Source: Triops longicaudatus (taxonomy: Eukaryota > Arthropoda > Branchiopoda > Notostraca > Triopsidae). Taken from it: a DNA stretch of 64,000 nt. A program made the position numbers and the translations under genes. Of the stretch, positions 13,306 through 24,800 are shown one piece after another. Location: assembly GCA_022885665.1 (NCBI GenBank), contig JAGQDJ010000009.1, positions 310,001 through 374,000 of the forward strand, in the 5' to 3' direction. Every line of letters begins with the position of its first letter. The stretch's first letter is position 1. The notes under the pieces were generated by a model. It was given only the letters and a program-made list of their open reading frames with translations. It made no database searches and had not been told where the DNA came from.

Positions 13306-16300
13306 ATGGAGAAGACTGAAAGCGGAGAAACACGAGCAACATTGGAAACGACTGTTTGCAAATTATTAAACGGTAAAGTATAGTTTTATTTAGACTTGTT
13401 CGCAGTTATGTCGCGAATATCATGGTGTGGGGTTTCCAGAGTTTGTGTCGTTTACCTTCTGGGAACTGTGGTGTGAATTTAAAAGTCAACGGGCTGCAGT
13501 CATTGGTCAGTTAACGAGCCTTGCATAAGGTTCTGATTAGAGTGAATTTCAATCAAGCGATAACTAGTGCATGCCAAGACATATGTTGACTTACAGCAGA
13601 TAAGCGTCAAAAGCGGAGAGAAAAGTCCGCAGTAGTCAACAGAGGAAAAATGGTTCCTTTCGTTTTTTTTTTTGTTTTTTTTTTTTGAGTTCTTGTTTCC
13701 TTTAGCATTGATAAAAAGCTTCTAGCAGCGTCACGAGCCACAAACCCTATTCAGCATAGGGTTTTGTGGTTAATTGATAAACTATGTTTTTAAAAGGAGC
13801 AAATCAAATTGTTGTACTGTGACTTGACTTCGTTGCCAAGGAGTCAACAATCGAACGTTTTATGTTCGTGTCGGGCTGCACAATAAGATTTTCAGTTCAG
13901 ATCTCTTCATTTTTATCGCTTTTGTATAGAGTACAAAGCTGTTTTGGTTCCTCCGACACAACAAACTCAACGCCCAACACGTCCTTTGCATATCAAACGT
14001 CCTATGAATGCCTTTATGGTGTGGGCCCAAGCCGCTCGCAAACAGCTTTCAGAGCAATATCCACAGCTTCATAATGCGGATTTGAGCAAGACTCTTGGCA
14101 AAATGTGGAGGTAGTCTTCTTTTATTATTTTTTTTTTCTTTCGGGTTGATTACGAAAAGTATGCTAATGGTAGCTTATAAGGCTTCCGTAGTTTTTGCGG
14201 TAATCATTTCACAAACATTTGACATTTGCTAAGATCGCTTCTTGTCATACTTCCTCATTTCATTGAATATAAAATACAAACTTCACTTTTTCGAAGTTCA
14301 TTGATAATACTTCTATTTTCATGTTTGAATTCGCGTTTCTGTGCGAAGTTTTGTAGTTTCTATTGTTTCTTTCTGTTAGAAAATTATCAGAAGAAGAAAA
14401 AGAGCCTTTTCAGGAGGAAGCGAACCGTTTGCGTATGGATCATAAAAAGGAGCATCCTAATTACAAGGTAATTGAGCGTTTAGAAAAAAGCCATTTGAGA
14501 ACAAAGGCGTCTGTTTTCTTTTCTTGGACCCCGCTTTACGTTCCATACCTTTTTTTCTTCACTATGTTGAGTTATTAAACATGTTTATTTGTGGGAAACG
14601 CTAGTACCAACCCCGGCGACGAAAGCAAAGACGAACTGTGGCTGCGCTCGTGCACGGGGACGACACCGCCGCCAATACCGCCGACGGAAGCCTGACTCAT
14701 AAAGCGCATACAAACAGGTAATTGTCGATGTTAAGCTCTTTGAAACTATCCCCCACCTTGGTAATTCCGTGCCGCCCAATTCATCAATTTTAACCACCCA
14801 CCAGGTTCTTTGAACTCATGTTTTGAGTTTTTCTGATTTATTATGGTGTGCCGTTGCCACATAGAACAGCGGCGATGATCGTTTATGTTATGAATAAAAA
14901 GATAAGAAAGATTTCAAAGTTTCATTGTACACGCGTACAATTTGTATTGTACGTGCCATAAGACATTTTCATAGCTTTGTGTAATTCACGTGGATTGTGA
15001 CGGGGAAAACAATGAGATGGAACGTTCCTTGTGAGACATTTTTTTGTTTAAAAGGAACAATTCCAAGAAAGGTTACTTTGTGTGAAGTCAACTAGCCACA
15101 AACCGCGGAATAGTAGCAGAATGGTCTGTTTAGCTGGCAACAGTAATCGTGTATAGCAGTTAAGGTACTAACAATCACGTTAATGTGGCATGCTAACGCC
15201 GACTTTGCTCTGGTTGCCGCCGACGAACATGATCGGCGAGCGTAAGGGAAGGAAGAGCATTTCCGAAGCGTGGCAAGGTAGGAGCTTTCTCGACTGACAC
15301 ACAACACAAAGCTCATCTTTTAGGGTAGAACCCCGGCTCTGCTCGTAAAATGAAATGCAACGTTGAGAGCGAACACAGCACCTCTTTGTGTGCGACTACG
15401 AGCCACGTGGTCGGAAACCGGAAAGGTGTTTAGATTCCGCCGACAGGCCAGATCCCGCGTAGTGTGGTACTTATCCATACCCTGGGGATTTATGGCTGAG
15501 AGCGAATTTATGACATTGCTTTCAAGAGCAAAATAGGGGAACAAGACAAAAAAGTTACATCTTCGACCTCTTGAGAACTTCGCGACAAGAGAAATTAGCG
15601 CCAAAAAAATGGCCGTGTTGTGGAAGAATGGGAAACGTTAGTGTGGCCCTCCACGTCGAATCGTTTTAGCAGAGGCAAGCCGCGGGATTTTGCAGGAACG
15701 AGATTCATTAGTCAGCTTTGGTGACAGCCAGAAAGAGACACGCATGCCAGTACCATCCTGCTCACCTTCCTTATTGCCATTCTTGAGAAAAGAGGCGTGG
15801 TAAAGCCAAGTTGACACGCCCGCGAGCTCCTTTCATGCGTAACTTGACGTGGAGTTGTCCTGCTTGAGCAACTCCAATCCTTCAAAATGAGCGCTAACAC
15901 CATTCCTGCCTTTTTCTTACCGATGTGCAAATATTTCAAGTCATTCATTGCTGCAGGCTTCGCATGTTTTGCTGCTTACAATGTTACTGCAGTAATTTCT
16001 GGGTTCTAAAAAAGCTAAAGCATAGTTCGCATGTTTTCTAGGATACGAATTGCGGTAGCTAAGCTTTCAGATGAAAAGAATCCTGCTCACACCCGTGATA
16101 GACGAGAATACTTGATGACGACCAGTCCTCCCACGCCTCCCCAAACCCCCCAGCAAACGTTGCTTATGCAGAAGTAAGTAGGTTGCTTTAGTCAGCTGAC
16201 CTCTTAAGTTTCGAAAAAAAGTAGAATATACATGATTTGTTGCATTTCACTCCATTTACGTAGGAAAAAAGCCCCCGGCGTTGTCTCAAACTATTGGCAC

Positions 16301-16842
16301 GATACAAACACGAGTGAATTTCAAGCGCATATATTCGACCAGCCATCTTGGACTCACGAACTTGTTACCAGTGTCCCTAGGATTCCCGTTTCATCGTGGT
16401 AAATGGATATACAAAGAAAAAGTCTGTATTAACTGATTCTGTACAAAGTTCGGGAATGGATGTCAACGGTTTGCGATTAAATGGCGAATATGCGAACTAC
16501 AATGGAAGCGCAGATAATACGAGCTCATGTAAACGGGATTGCGGGTTAACGATGTATCCTGCACCAGCTAATGACATCAGAGCTCCCAGGATGATTGGCA
16601 TGTCGTTTCGGGAAGCTGGGCGTCATGACCAGAACAATTTTTACATGCGTGAACCACCACCCTCTTATTTGTCTAATTATGGAACCAGTAGTTTGTACGA
16701 CACACGGACTAATTACTCAGTGGAGCTGCTTCCCGGGCCCATCAATCAGCCCAGTCCTAGTACTGGAAACGTTTATGAAGCTCCGAGCCATGATTTGCCA
16801 TACGACCTGGGTTTTCAACATTATATGCCTAATCAGCGTTAA
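13306..16842 (+). CDS. SoxE: SoxE-group HMG-box transcription factor, gene 2 (divergent paralogue)
   Basis: Seven exons splice in phase: 13306-13372, 13930-14110, 14380-14467, 14605-14717, 16042-16173, 16264-16398 and 16449-16842 (1110 bases, 369 residues). The HMG box at about 43-121 (HIKRPMNAFMVWAQAARKQL ... LSKTLGKMWR, then KLSEEEKEPF, HPNYK, YQPRRRKQ) is SoxE-like and close to gene 1, and the intron after KMWR is the conserved SoxE one. The region before it is short: residues about 12-31 read LETTVCKLLNGEYKAVLVPP, which lines up with the dimerisation motif (VLDGYDWSLVP) but lacks the Asp-Trp pair. The K2-type block seen in gene 1 is not recognisable. Extra introns cut YK|YQPRRRK and the C-terminus; the last intron is only 50 bases. 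The C-terminus is Tyr, Pro and Asn rich and ends PNQR. The first exon is the least certain part; its choice rests on phase and the motif alignment. Confidence 0.9.
13738..13769. repeat. Perfect-looking hairpin in SoxE gene 2 intron 1
   Basis: An inverted repeat with arms CCACAAA-CCCTAT and ATAGGG-TTTTGTGG around a 5-base loop (TCAGC). One base is unequal between the arms. It sits between exon 1 and the HMG exon of SoxE gene 2. It could be a regulatory RNA structure or a remnant of a small mobile element; I cannot tell which. Confidence 0.5.
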
Positions 16843-16954
16843 AGTTAAGCATTATCGATACATTTCTGTTGAGAAGACTTTGGTAGAACGCAAAAACACT
16901 GTAGACTTTATTGAAGATAGTTTACATGGTCTAAAAATCACCAACATATTGCGC

Positions 16955-17665
16955 TTAATCATCCAGTTCTTCGTCATTGTCTTCTTCTAAATGGTTCAAC
17001 TTTAACCCCGGGGATTTTCCAATCTTGTCTGACAGATTGGCTGCCTTGATTTTACAACGTGGAGTACGTTTCCCGCTGCCCATTTCATAAGTGGGCATTG
17101 TTAACTTCCCATCAACGAAGCCTTTATTATCGGCTTCGGGAATGCATGCTTCTCCACGTGCCATTCTTTTCTTAAAGATAACCTTTGATGAACCGTTTTC
17201 GGCATTGTTGTCCAATTTGTCTTCAGTTTGCCGCTTGCGTTCTTCTAATTCCTTCAGAAATGACAGGGCTGTCCTTGTGTTCATTCTATCGGACATATCG
17301 CTATCTGATACGTCAGCTAAGGAGTATTTCTTCCATTTGCTAGGATTTCTCTGATAATCTGGAACATTCCTACGATTGTTAAAGCGACTGTTGGCATTGT
17401 ACGGTTTGTGGCGGGGAGGCGGCTTGTCAGGCGTAGGGCGTTTAAAGATGCTCTCTGATCGTTTGAACTGCGACATATCTTGTTGCTGATCACTGTGAGA
17501 ACGCTTTTTGCCTCTAGGCTGAGGGATTTTGAAATTTGCAGAATCACTGGAGGACGAGCTGCCAGCCAATGCTACTTCTTTGAATGAACCAAATACTGCG
17601 TCTTTTCGCGCCTGAAAAGCTTCTGACGAGCCTTTCAAAGAGAAAGGTGTTGACGTGGAGTCCAT
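16955..17665 (-). CDS. TSSC4: TSSC4 homologue (U5 snRNP assembly factor)
   Basis: A single exon of 236 residues. The start chosen is the ATG at 17665; the frame is open for three more codons upstream but these hold no ATG. Two conserved TSSC4 blocks are visible: near the N-terminus TPFSLKGSSEAFQARKDAVF (human has QPFHLRG then SRDIFDCL), and about residues 95-160 with VPDYQRNPSKWKKYSLADV, then TALSFLKELEERK and KVIFKKRMARGE. In humans TSSC4 binds PRPF8 and promotes U5 and tri-snRNP assembly. The protein is basic and low in complexity, as expected for a disordered chaperone. Its stop is 112 bases from the convergent SoxE gene 2 stop. The identification rests on motif order, not a search. Confidence 0.8.
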   Translation of the reverse strand: MDSTSTPFSLKGSSEAFQARKDAVFGSFKEVALAGSSSSSDSANFKIPQPRGKKRSHSDQQQDMSQFKRSESIFKRPTPDKPPPRHKPYNANSRFNNRRNVPDYQRNPSKWKKYSLADVSDSDMSDRMNTRTALSFLKELEERKRQTEDKLDNNAENGSSKVIFKKRMARGEACIPEADNKGFVDGKLTMPTYEMGSGKRTPRCKIKAANLSDKIGKSPGLKLNHLEEDNDEELDD

Positions 17666-17743
17666 TTTCAACAAATTCTATGGGAAGTGCCATTAAACAA
17701 TCAGTTTTTTTTTTCTTCGAAATAAAATAAAAGTACTTAATGC

Positions 17744-18082
17744 TTGCGCAAGCGGTTGCAGTTGTTATTGTTTACCTTCTATAGGGTTTTCAGTTTCAGA
17801 CGTAAACGCCACCTAAGGGGTCCTTTCTTCACTTTTGCCAAAGAGGTGTCCCGTAATGAGCAAGGTCATTCAAAAACGTTCACACATAGGCCCGTTGAAA
17901 CTGACATTAATAAATTTTCACGCATAAGTTCTTTAGTGTTTGCACATGTTAAGATGATTGTAAAATCTGTAAGAAATATCTTTTATTGTCGCAAATTCGA
18001 GTTCGATTACGAGAAAAGAGAAGCAGCCAATAATCTGAAATCCTTAGCGCGTTCTTTGATACTTCAGATTAGTCAGAAGTGA
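17744..18082 (+). CDS. Possible small gene divergent from TSSC4
   Basis: An open frame of up to 112 residues ending at 18082, with an AATAAA polyadenylation signal only 19 bases after the stop. It is basic (begins RRKRHLRGPFF in the second part, ends LILQISQK). There is no ATG at the upstream end of the frame, so an upstream exon or a start at an internal Met (KMIVKSVRNIF) would be needed; an acceptor-like TTCTATAG precedes GGTTTTCAG at about 17783. I do not recognise the product. The support is the polyadenylation signal and the divergent position next to the TSSC4 start. Confidence 0.35.
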   Translation: MRKRLQLLLFTFYRVFSFRRKRHLRGPFFTFAKEVSRNEQGHSKTFTHRPVETDINKFSRISSLVFAHVKMIVKSVRNIFYCRKFEFDYEKREAANNLKSLARSLILQISQK

Positions 18083-18100
18083 AACGCACTTCATTCTTAA

Positions 18101-18106
18101 AATAAA
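18101..18106 (+). terminator. AATAAA polyadenylation signal
   Basis: A canonical AATAAA hexamer 19 bases downstream of the stop of the small plus-strand open frame. In an AT-rich region this can occur by chance. Confidence 0.4.
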
Positions 18107-18498
18107 GAATTGGTTGTATTATAATTGTCACTACATTTTTTGTACAATATTATATTGCAGACTTTATTATAATCACACTAAAAATGTAGGTATATCTGAA
18201 AAAATAAAGGTATATCGTAAAATATAGACGAAAGATTTTGGAAACACAAGTTCCAGGCGACATTCAAGGAGATTCCCCGTGCTCTCCATACGAAAAGATT
18301 CTGATAGTTTCAAGTTCATAATGTTCCGTAGGTCGTACTATATTGCAAACTGCCTGAAATGTAATTGTTGGTACTACTATATTTACCGCAAGACACTATG
18401 GATCTATGTTATGCTCTGCCTGTAGACCATACATACCGCGCTATACTTCACGATTTCTCCGCATGTAAGATATATAGATCTTTCGAACTGTTGATGCA

Positions 18499-18563
18499 AG
18501 GACGATTGGCCGAGCGGTTTAAGGCGTGCGCTTTACATCGTGAGGTTGAGGGTTCGAGTCCTA
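18499..18563 (+). tRNA. tRNA-like sequence, probably a pseudogene or SINE head
   Basis: A box-A-like TGGCCGAGCGG and a perfect box-B-like GGTTCGAGTCC are spaced as in a tRNA gene, with a D-arm-like fold and a CTTTACA anticodon-loop-like stretch between them. The T stem has two mismatches, the anticodon stem relies on wobble pairs, and no matching acceptor stem is visible. A working tRNA is therefore unlikely. Internal Pol III promoter boxes without a sound cloverleaf suggest a tRNA-derived SINE or a decayed tRNA copy. Confidence 0.45.
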
Positions 18564-20403
18564 GGTAAATAGGAATTTTATTCTATTTTCTGTCTATATG
18601 GTCTTGGGTACAAGTCTTACACTAAATTCAGTACCTACATAACATGGCTCCTCTCCCCTGTACAAGACTATGCCATACCTAGAGTACCAGGCAATTCGGG
18701 AGACCGAGCAAGCTTGGTAAGCCAGATAGGAAAGTAGCGGGTATAAGAGATGGAAGCCAAAACAGTGAGGAGCTGGCTAGCGAGGTAGGGCGGAGCTCTC
18801 ATTTTTCTCGATTCTCGATTTTCTCATTTTTCTCGAATTTCCCTTTGTTCACCATTGAATCAAATGGAAAATAACCCGGAAAACGACCTTCCAGAGCCCA
18901 TAATAAGCCACGCCTATTTTTTCGGGTTTCCACCAATCAGAATCCAGGAATTTCGAGGGGAAGTCACATTTTTTGGTGGCAAATTCAAAACAGGACCCTT
19001 TTTCGAAAAATAAGTCCTTTTTTGCAGATAAAAATTAGTTTTTTTTCTTGCGGTCTTGAAAATAGAAAGAAAATCCTCTTTTTTCGCGGAAAAAAATTAA
19101 GGAAGCCGTTTTTAGTACTAAAAATGTATTTATAAATTGCGCAACCAACATACACGGAAAGCAGTATACAAAATGAATCTACAGAGCGAATTCGTGCCAA
19201 CGAGGTGATTTCACGTCAGAGTGAACGACCAATAGGGCGAATCTTAAGGCTGAAATTTTAATGAAGATACAATGTAATATTTTCGTAGTTTTCGGATTCA
19301 CACTACCATGTTTAGCAATAAGGAGGGAAACACGTTAAACACTAATAATATCCGAATAATACGAAAAGCAAAAATTACCAAAAACAGAAAATTTGAACAG
19401 AAATGCGAAAGAAGGAAATTTTCTACATAGAAAAATATACGCAACAGATACAATGTAATATTACAATGTACGAAAATATTACAAAGCATGCAATCGCTCA
19501 GTAGAACTGAAGCTCTAGGATATAGATGAAAATTGTGCGGCTCAAAATTGAATGAATCAATCTCTTCGTAGCAAAATACGGCTAATCTCGAACTAAGAAA
19601 ACGTTTTCGTGAATATTCAGAACTGTGATATAATCTCTTTTGGCTTAAGTTACAAAAGAAAAGAAAAGAAAGAAAGAGAAGAAAAAGAGCGGCTACTTGC
19701 ATGAAATAAATTAGAAGTAAATTACGATGACCAAAAACTACGATATGGCTCAAATACGTTAAAAACGGCTCGCTAATGCACTTGTATCCAGAATAACAAG
19801 CAGTACTGAAGGATGTCGACGAAAATGCTCCCAAATGCCTTCAAAGGATCATAAACAACTGGTTCGATCGCTTTCTGAGTGCAAGCGATATCTATACAAA
19901 CATTATTAACATCATTAACAGCATTTACCGGCCAACTTTTAATTTTACCTATGCGTAGCAGATGAACCAATGACCAACTATAACCGTGCACGCATAAACG
20001 ATTCTTGGAATCTTCGCGGTCGAATTATCCCTTGCAGCGATCTTCGTTCTACAAACTAACGAGCAACGTGGGCGAACTAAGGCCCAGTTAATCCCATGGA
20101 TGTTATACAACAATGTTTCCTGAAAAGAAAAAAAAATTAATCAGTGTCACAACCTTTTACATCTAACACGAACTGTAAACGCGAATAAGCAAGGCGAAAA
20201 CTCACGAAACAGTTGATGCGCTATACGGAAACACCGAAATACATCGAGAACGTTATACGGCACTGTTTACGTACATCTTCATAAATGGAAGGACAACTTC
20301 ATAGTGGTGAAGGCAAAGAACTCAAATCAAATCTGGAAAATGTGGTCCAAGTCTAAAAGAAGCGACGAAATTAACAGCTCATTAAGACAGCAAATCTGAG
20401 TTA
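18564..20403. other. AT-rich region with unassigned exon-like segments (minus strand)
   Basis: 18780-18840 contains an irregular repeat of TTCTCGATT and TTTCTC units. On the minus strand, 19298-19991 has long open frames with splice-like borders: one segment after ...TTTGTATAG (about 19890-19787) reads DPLKAFGSIFVDILQYCLLF, and another after a long pyrimidine tract at about 19650 reads QKRLYHSSEYSRKRF. I could not join them into a model. They may be exons of a gene I do not recognise or decayed copies. Confidence 0.25.
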
Positions 20404-21638
20404 TTACTTTGGAGTAAAATGGAAACACGGTTCAACTGGTCCACGAGACATTGTACGAATTCTACTTCCAACAAAGCTCAAATGATCACAGATACTCTGT
20501 TTTCTATTACTCATAGAAAACGCACGTTGACACGAGATTTGCAATAGATAGAACATGTTGGCTGCTGCTGACTGTGCAAAGCGTCTTCCTACGTGATAAT
20601 TTTTATACAGACATTGAAATATAGCAGAATTTTACAAAAATACAATATACAAACGAATTTGAAATGCAGTTAATTACTGGGAAGATGTATGGAAAACGCC
20701 AGTTTTGAGTACGTTTGAAACTTTCGGTCAAGGTCAATCAGGTAATTGCGTTTTACCCACTGACTCGGTTTGTAACATCGGTTACAATAAACCACGTGGA
20801 GATCTATAAATTCTCGAAAAATAGAGGAAAGGAAAATTACAAAAGTTAACTTATAAGCATACGAATGGGAGCATAAGCTTTAAGTCCCTCGGTTAAAAGC
20901 TGCCACTTCCGGTGAAGGTCAATTAGGTCACAACACGAATTGCGCGTCAACCTATCAACTTGCTGTAACACGTCTCGTAGCCGGCTAAAAGTTGGAACAC
21001 TAAAAATGATGATGTCTAAAAAGAAAAACACATAATTCCATGGCAAGCTTGAGAGCGCATTCTCACTTGCATGAAAAACAAGTGAAGGCTCCTAATCTTG
21101 AAAAAAAAAAAAAAAAAAAAAAAAAAAACATTGTACAAGAAAGAGCTCATAAGACGGATCATACGGGTCACAACCACACAAGCCCACGCCTGACAAGTGA
21201 CTGACGGCATGAGTACGCAAGGTGAGACTAGTGGGGGTGACGCTCTTTCGTCATAGCCGTGATACAAGCGCGCTATATTCAAATCAATTTTTACTTGTCA
21301 AACTTCAGACAACAGTACATCAACAGAATTAATTTTTTAAGCGTTTTTATTCAACAGACTGTCATTCTCTTTCTTCCATTACTTCTTTTAGTTTACCTTT
21401 AACTTCGTATCTATTTGAGAAAAATACGTCTCTATAAACACCCGAACAGCTGTAAAACGCGAAAGTATTCTTACTTTACTGTATAATAAAACGAAAAGAC
21501 TAATTAGTGCAGTCAGATTGTCCAAAATATTTTTTATTAGTTTTGTGGCTCAATGCGTAATATCGTAAAAGAAGCGACTGTTTATGATATGGGATATCGA
21601 CTGTTTCTAATTTAACATCAAGTGTTGGGGCGTAGAAA
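20404..21638 (-). CDS. Unrecognised multi-exon gene with an internal duplicated exon motif
   Basis: Three exons join in phase on the minus strand: 21015-20851 (165 bases), 20803-20678 (126 bases) and 20588-20404 (ends in a stop). Each has a good acceptor (for example TTTTTAG, TTTATAG) and a GT donor. The first contains CCDLIDLHRKWQLLTEGL and the second NYLIDLDRKFQTYSKL, so the two exons share a repeated motif LIDLxRKxQ. A further exon-like stretch ending at 21130 (HAVSHLSGVGLCGCDPYDPS) fits the phase, although its donor is followed by a long T run. Another open stretch lies at 21638-21500. I recognise no family. The start is not identified. Confidence 0.4.
21101..21128. repeat. Poly(A) tract of 28 bases
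   Basis: An uninterrupted run of 28 A on the plus strand (T on the minus strand), in an intron of the unrecognised minus-strand gene. A second run of about 17 A follows near 21955. These could be retroposition scars or simple slippage repeats. Confidence 0.9.
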
Positions 21639-21886
21639 CTAACACGTATTTAGGATTCGGGTAAAATTTTACGGTTATCACAGAGGATAGGAATAACACT
21701 GACACCCAGGGTCGCTGTTGCCACCAAAAAGGAATACCAATTAATTTTCTGACAAAAACGCTACGAAAACGTTAAACAGTAAACGAGCAACGTGAATAAA
21801 GAATCCATAAAGCTTCATGTTAAACCCGTAAAAAATGTACTATGACGCAAAACACGACACTTATTCTTCGAATTAAAGAGCCTTGA

Positions 21887-24800
21887 CTAGGGCAAGGTTG
21901 TGTCCATAACAGGAATGATCAAATCATCCATATTCGGTAAGACTAACAGGTCCTAAAAAAAAAAAAAAAAAAATAAATAAACAGAAAACGAAAATTAACA
22001 TTATGTCAAATATGTAGAAAATGACGTCGCAAAAGAAAGGTTTCCAAATTTCGTACTTGGAATTCCCGTTCGAGTTTTTTCTCAATCCAACTTGTGACAT
22101 GACTATAGTTCACTTCGTGTTCTCCTAATTTCGGACGAGCCGTGATTTCCAAACGAGGTGGGACCTTAAATCCATACCTAAAAAGAACGTTATAGTGTCA
22201 AATTATCATGTAAAGTTTTACGTATCAATTAAGATATCTTACCATAACCTATTAGAGGGTGGTGGTGGAATGTTGAGCACCAAAGTGCCTTCCAGAGCTT
22301 GCAGCTCCACTTCCAAGAGCAATCGAATATTAGAGACGTTTTCCAAAGCTTTCCGCACATATTTGGACTCGGCAGCCTACCAAAGAACTCGGTACCTTTA
22401 CCAAGAATTTACGAAACACAAATAATTTACTTGTTGGAAATATTTGGACGATGTAATTTTGGAAACCACGCTTTTCAAGGTAGAATCATCGGTGGTGGCA
22501 TCCAACTCCGTTTCTTCTTCACTTTCTTCTTCAGAAGGAATGCTCTCCTCATCGCTATCCTCGGAGGTCCTGTAAATCAAAAACCCAACTATTTCTGAAA
22601 CCGTTCCAGTAACGAACGAACTTACTTTGTACCCAGTTTTCTTTCTACGTTTACACTGTCAGCCACGTCTGACACTATAAAGCCTTTGCCCACACACAGT
22701 TTCGTTTGAATCGACATTTGAATTCCACCCTCATATTTGACATCTAAGAAAACCCACAAACCGCGCGAATTGGTAAAAGGCGTTCCTACTCGACTAATAC
22801 GTGGCACGTTCTTGCCCAAATTTAAATGGGTGATACAAAGTCCTTCCATAAAATGTGGCATCTAGTAACACCATCATACCAATTACAGAAAGAATCACTG
22901 ATAAAAGACAAAGCTATTTACCTTAATTTTTGCGAGTTTCTTCTGAAGTCTATTTTTAACCATTTCCGCCCATTCGGCTTGCCGCAAGAAATCAAACATA
23001 ATTCGTGCAATGAAAGCATTAAACCACAAGACTTGAGCATTTCCCAATTCACTTTGGCCACTGCCATCCTCTAGCTCCTCGTCAAGTTCTTTAACCTAAA
23101 ACAGACGAAAAGTGAAATCATGAGTAATACGGTCCAAGACGATTCTTACGGGAATCATGTACGCCGCCATGTGCTGCTTTAAAATGTCAGCTAAGCTAGT
23201 TTCTTTCGGAATTTCAGTAGAAAACATCGCCGATGCGTCTTCAGTGGAAACATCCGTCCAACCTGTAGTCTTTGAGGATGAATCAGGAGTCGGGACAGGT
23301 GTACCTCTGTCAATTCGGAGCTTACTAGCCACAGAAAACGCTCGAAACCTATGCAGTGAAAGTGACTTCGTCTTACAACGGTTAAAAATATTCATATAAA
23401 AATAAAACTACATAACATACAATATATAAAACTCATTAACTAAATAGAAAAAATAAAATAAAAAACGCACAAAGTAAAAACCAATAAAAGAGTAATCAAT
23501 GAACAAAAATATTTTAAAAAGCTTACCAGTCTTCCTTTTCTCTATCAGAACGGGCGAAAAGGTACACCTCTTTCTCTGTGCACATTTCTAATGAGACCTG
23601 CTCAAAATCATCTTCGCTCTGACTCGAATTTCCTCCCAGAGAGTTATCCGTTGCATCATGGTAGGCAAGATCACTTTCCGGCGTTATTTCCCCACTTGTA
23701 CCCAAAGTTTTAGAATCTAACGTAATTTTAATAGGATACTTCCTAAACCACAACCTACATCCAAATAGACAAAGTGGTAAAAAAACAATTTGTGGGTTTT
23801 AGACAACAGGTTACCGTTTGGCAGAGAGCTCCGGCTCCAATGTAACTTCAGCCCCTTCTAATGTCAATCTGCGACGTTGCAAAAGCGAAGCAGGTAGCGG
23901 TGCATTAACAGGCTCATCCCAGGACGCGTATTTATTGGGCCCTTTATCATGTCGTGGAACCAGAATATGTAAAATTGAACCCTGCACTCGTACGTAGACA
24001 GGTCTCGCATTCCCACGTTTCTCGGGTCGATACGGGCTAGTCAACTCGTACATCCAACCCTGAAACGATCAATACAAATCCGATTTACAGACTTAAATGA
24101 AATATAAAAGTAATGAGGTTTTACTCTCTGAAACTTTTCTTAACTTTCCTTTTTTTTTCCTTACCTCGACGCATGGAAGAGCAGTATGCTCTTTCACGGT
24201 TACAGTCTGTAACTTAATTTTGACCCGGGGAAAGCACAATTTAGGAGCCTCTAGTGCTTTATGGATCCCGTACAGAGCAGTCGAAATTCCCAATACAAAG
24301 CCGGCTGCGAAAGGCGCAACCCAGCACAGAAATATTCCTGAAATAATGAAAATCCCCAGCAATAGCTGATTTTTGGGCAAAACAGTTTCCTGATTTTGTC
24401 CTAGAATGGCTTCCTCTTTCCGGAATTTATTTTGCATCTGTGCATCTTCAGAATCTTCAAGGGGATCTGACTTGACAAGAAGCTCATCAGCTTCCTCGGC
24501 AGGTTCTACTTCCGGCGTGGGTAAAGCATTTCCGTGGGGAATAAGACCCAATTTTGGCGCTAGCCTTATAGGTGAATGAAACTTTTTGTGGCGCTTTTTG
24601 AGATCGTGATATGAGGGTTCGATTGGCGATTTGAGAGCAGTGGCGGAATTGGACGAAGTTAACTTGGTGGAGACAAAAGTATCAAGGTCAATCAAACTGG
24701 CACTGCGTTGCGATTTCATAGGCGGTTTTGGACTTTCTTCTTCAGGGACGATGTCAACAGATTCCGGCTTGTTGCGCGCGAAAAAGCCCCGGAATCCATC

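Noticed and set aside
13306..16842. SoxB or SoxF assignment for gene 2
   Set aside because: The YKYQPRRRK end of the HMG box, the LSKTLGKMWR segment and the intron after MWR fit SoxE best.
18499..18563. Functional tRNA gene
   Set aside because: Stems do not pair well enough; only the Pol III boxes are convincing.
19298..19834. 178-codon minus-strand frame as one protein
   Set aside because: It runs through splice-like borders and long pyrimidine tracts; more likely intron plus exon pieces than a single protein.
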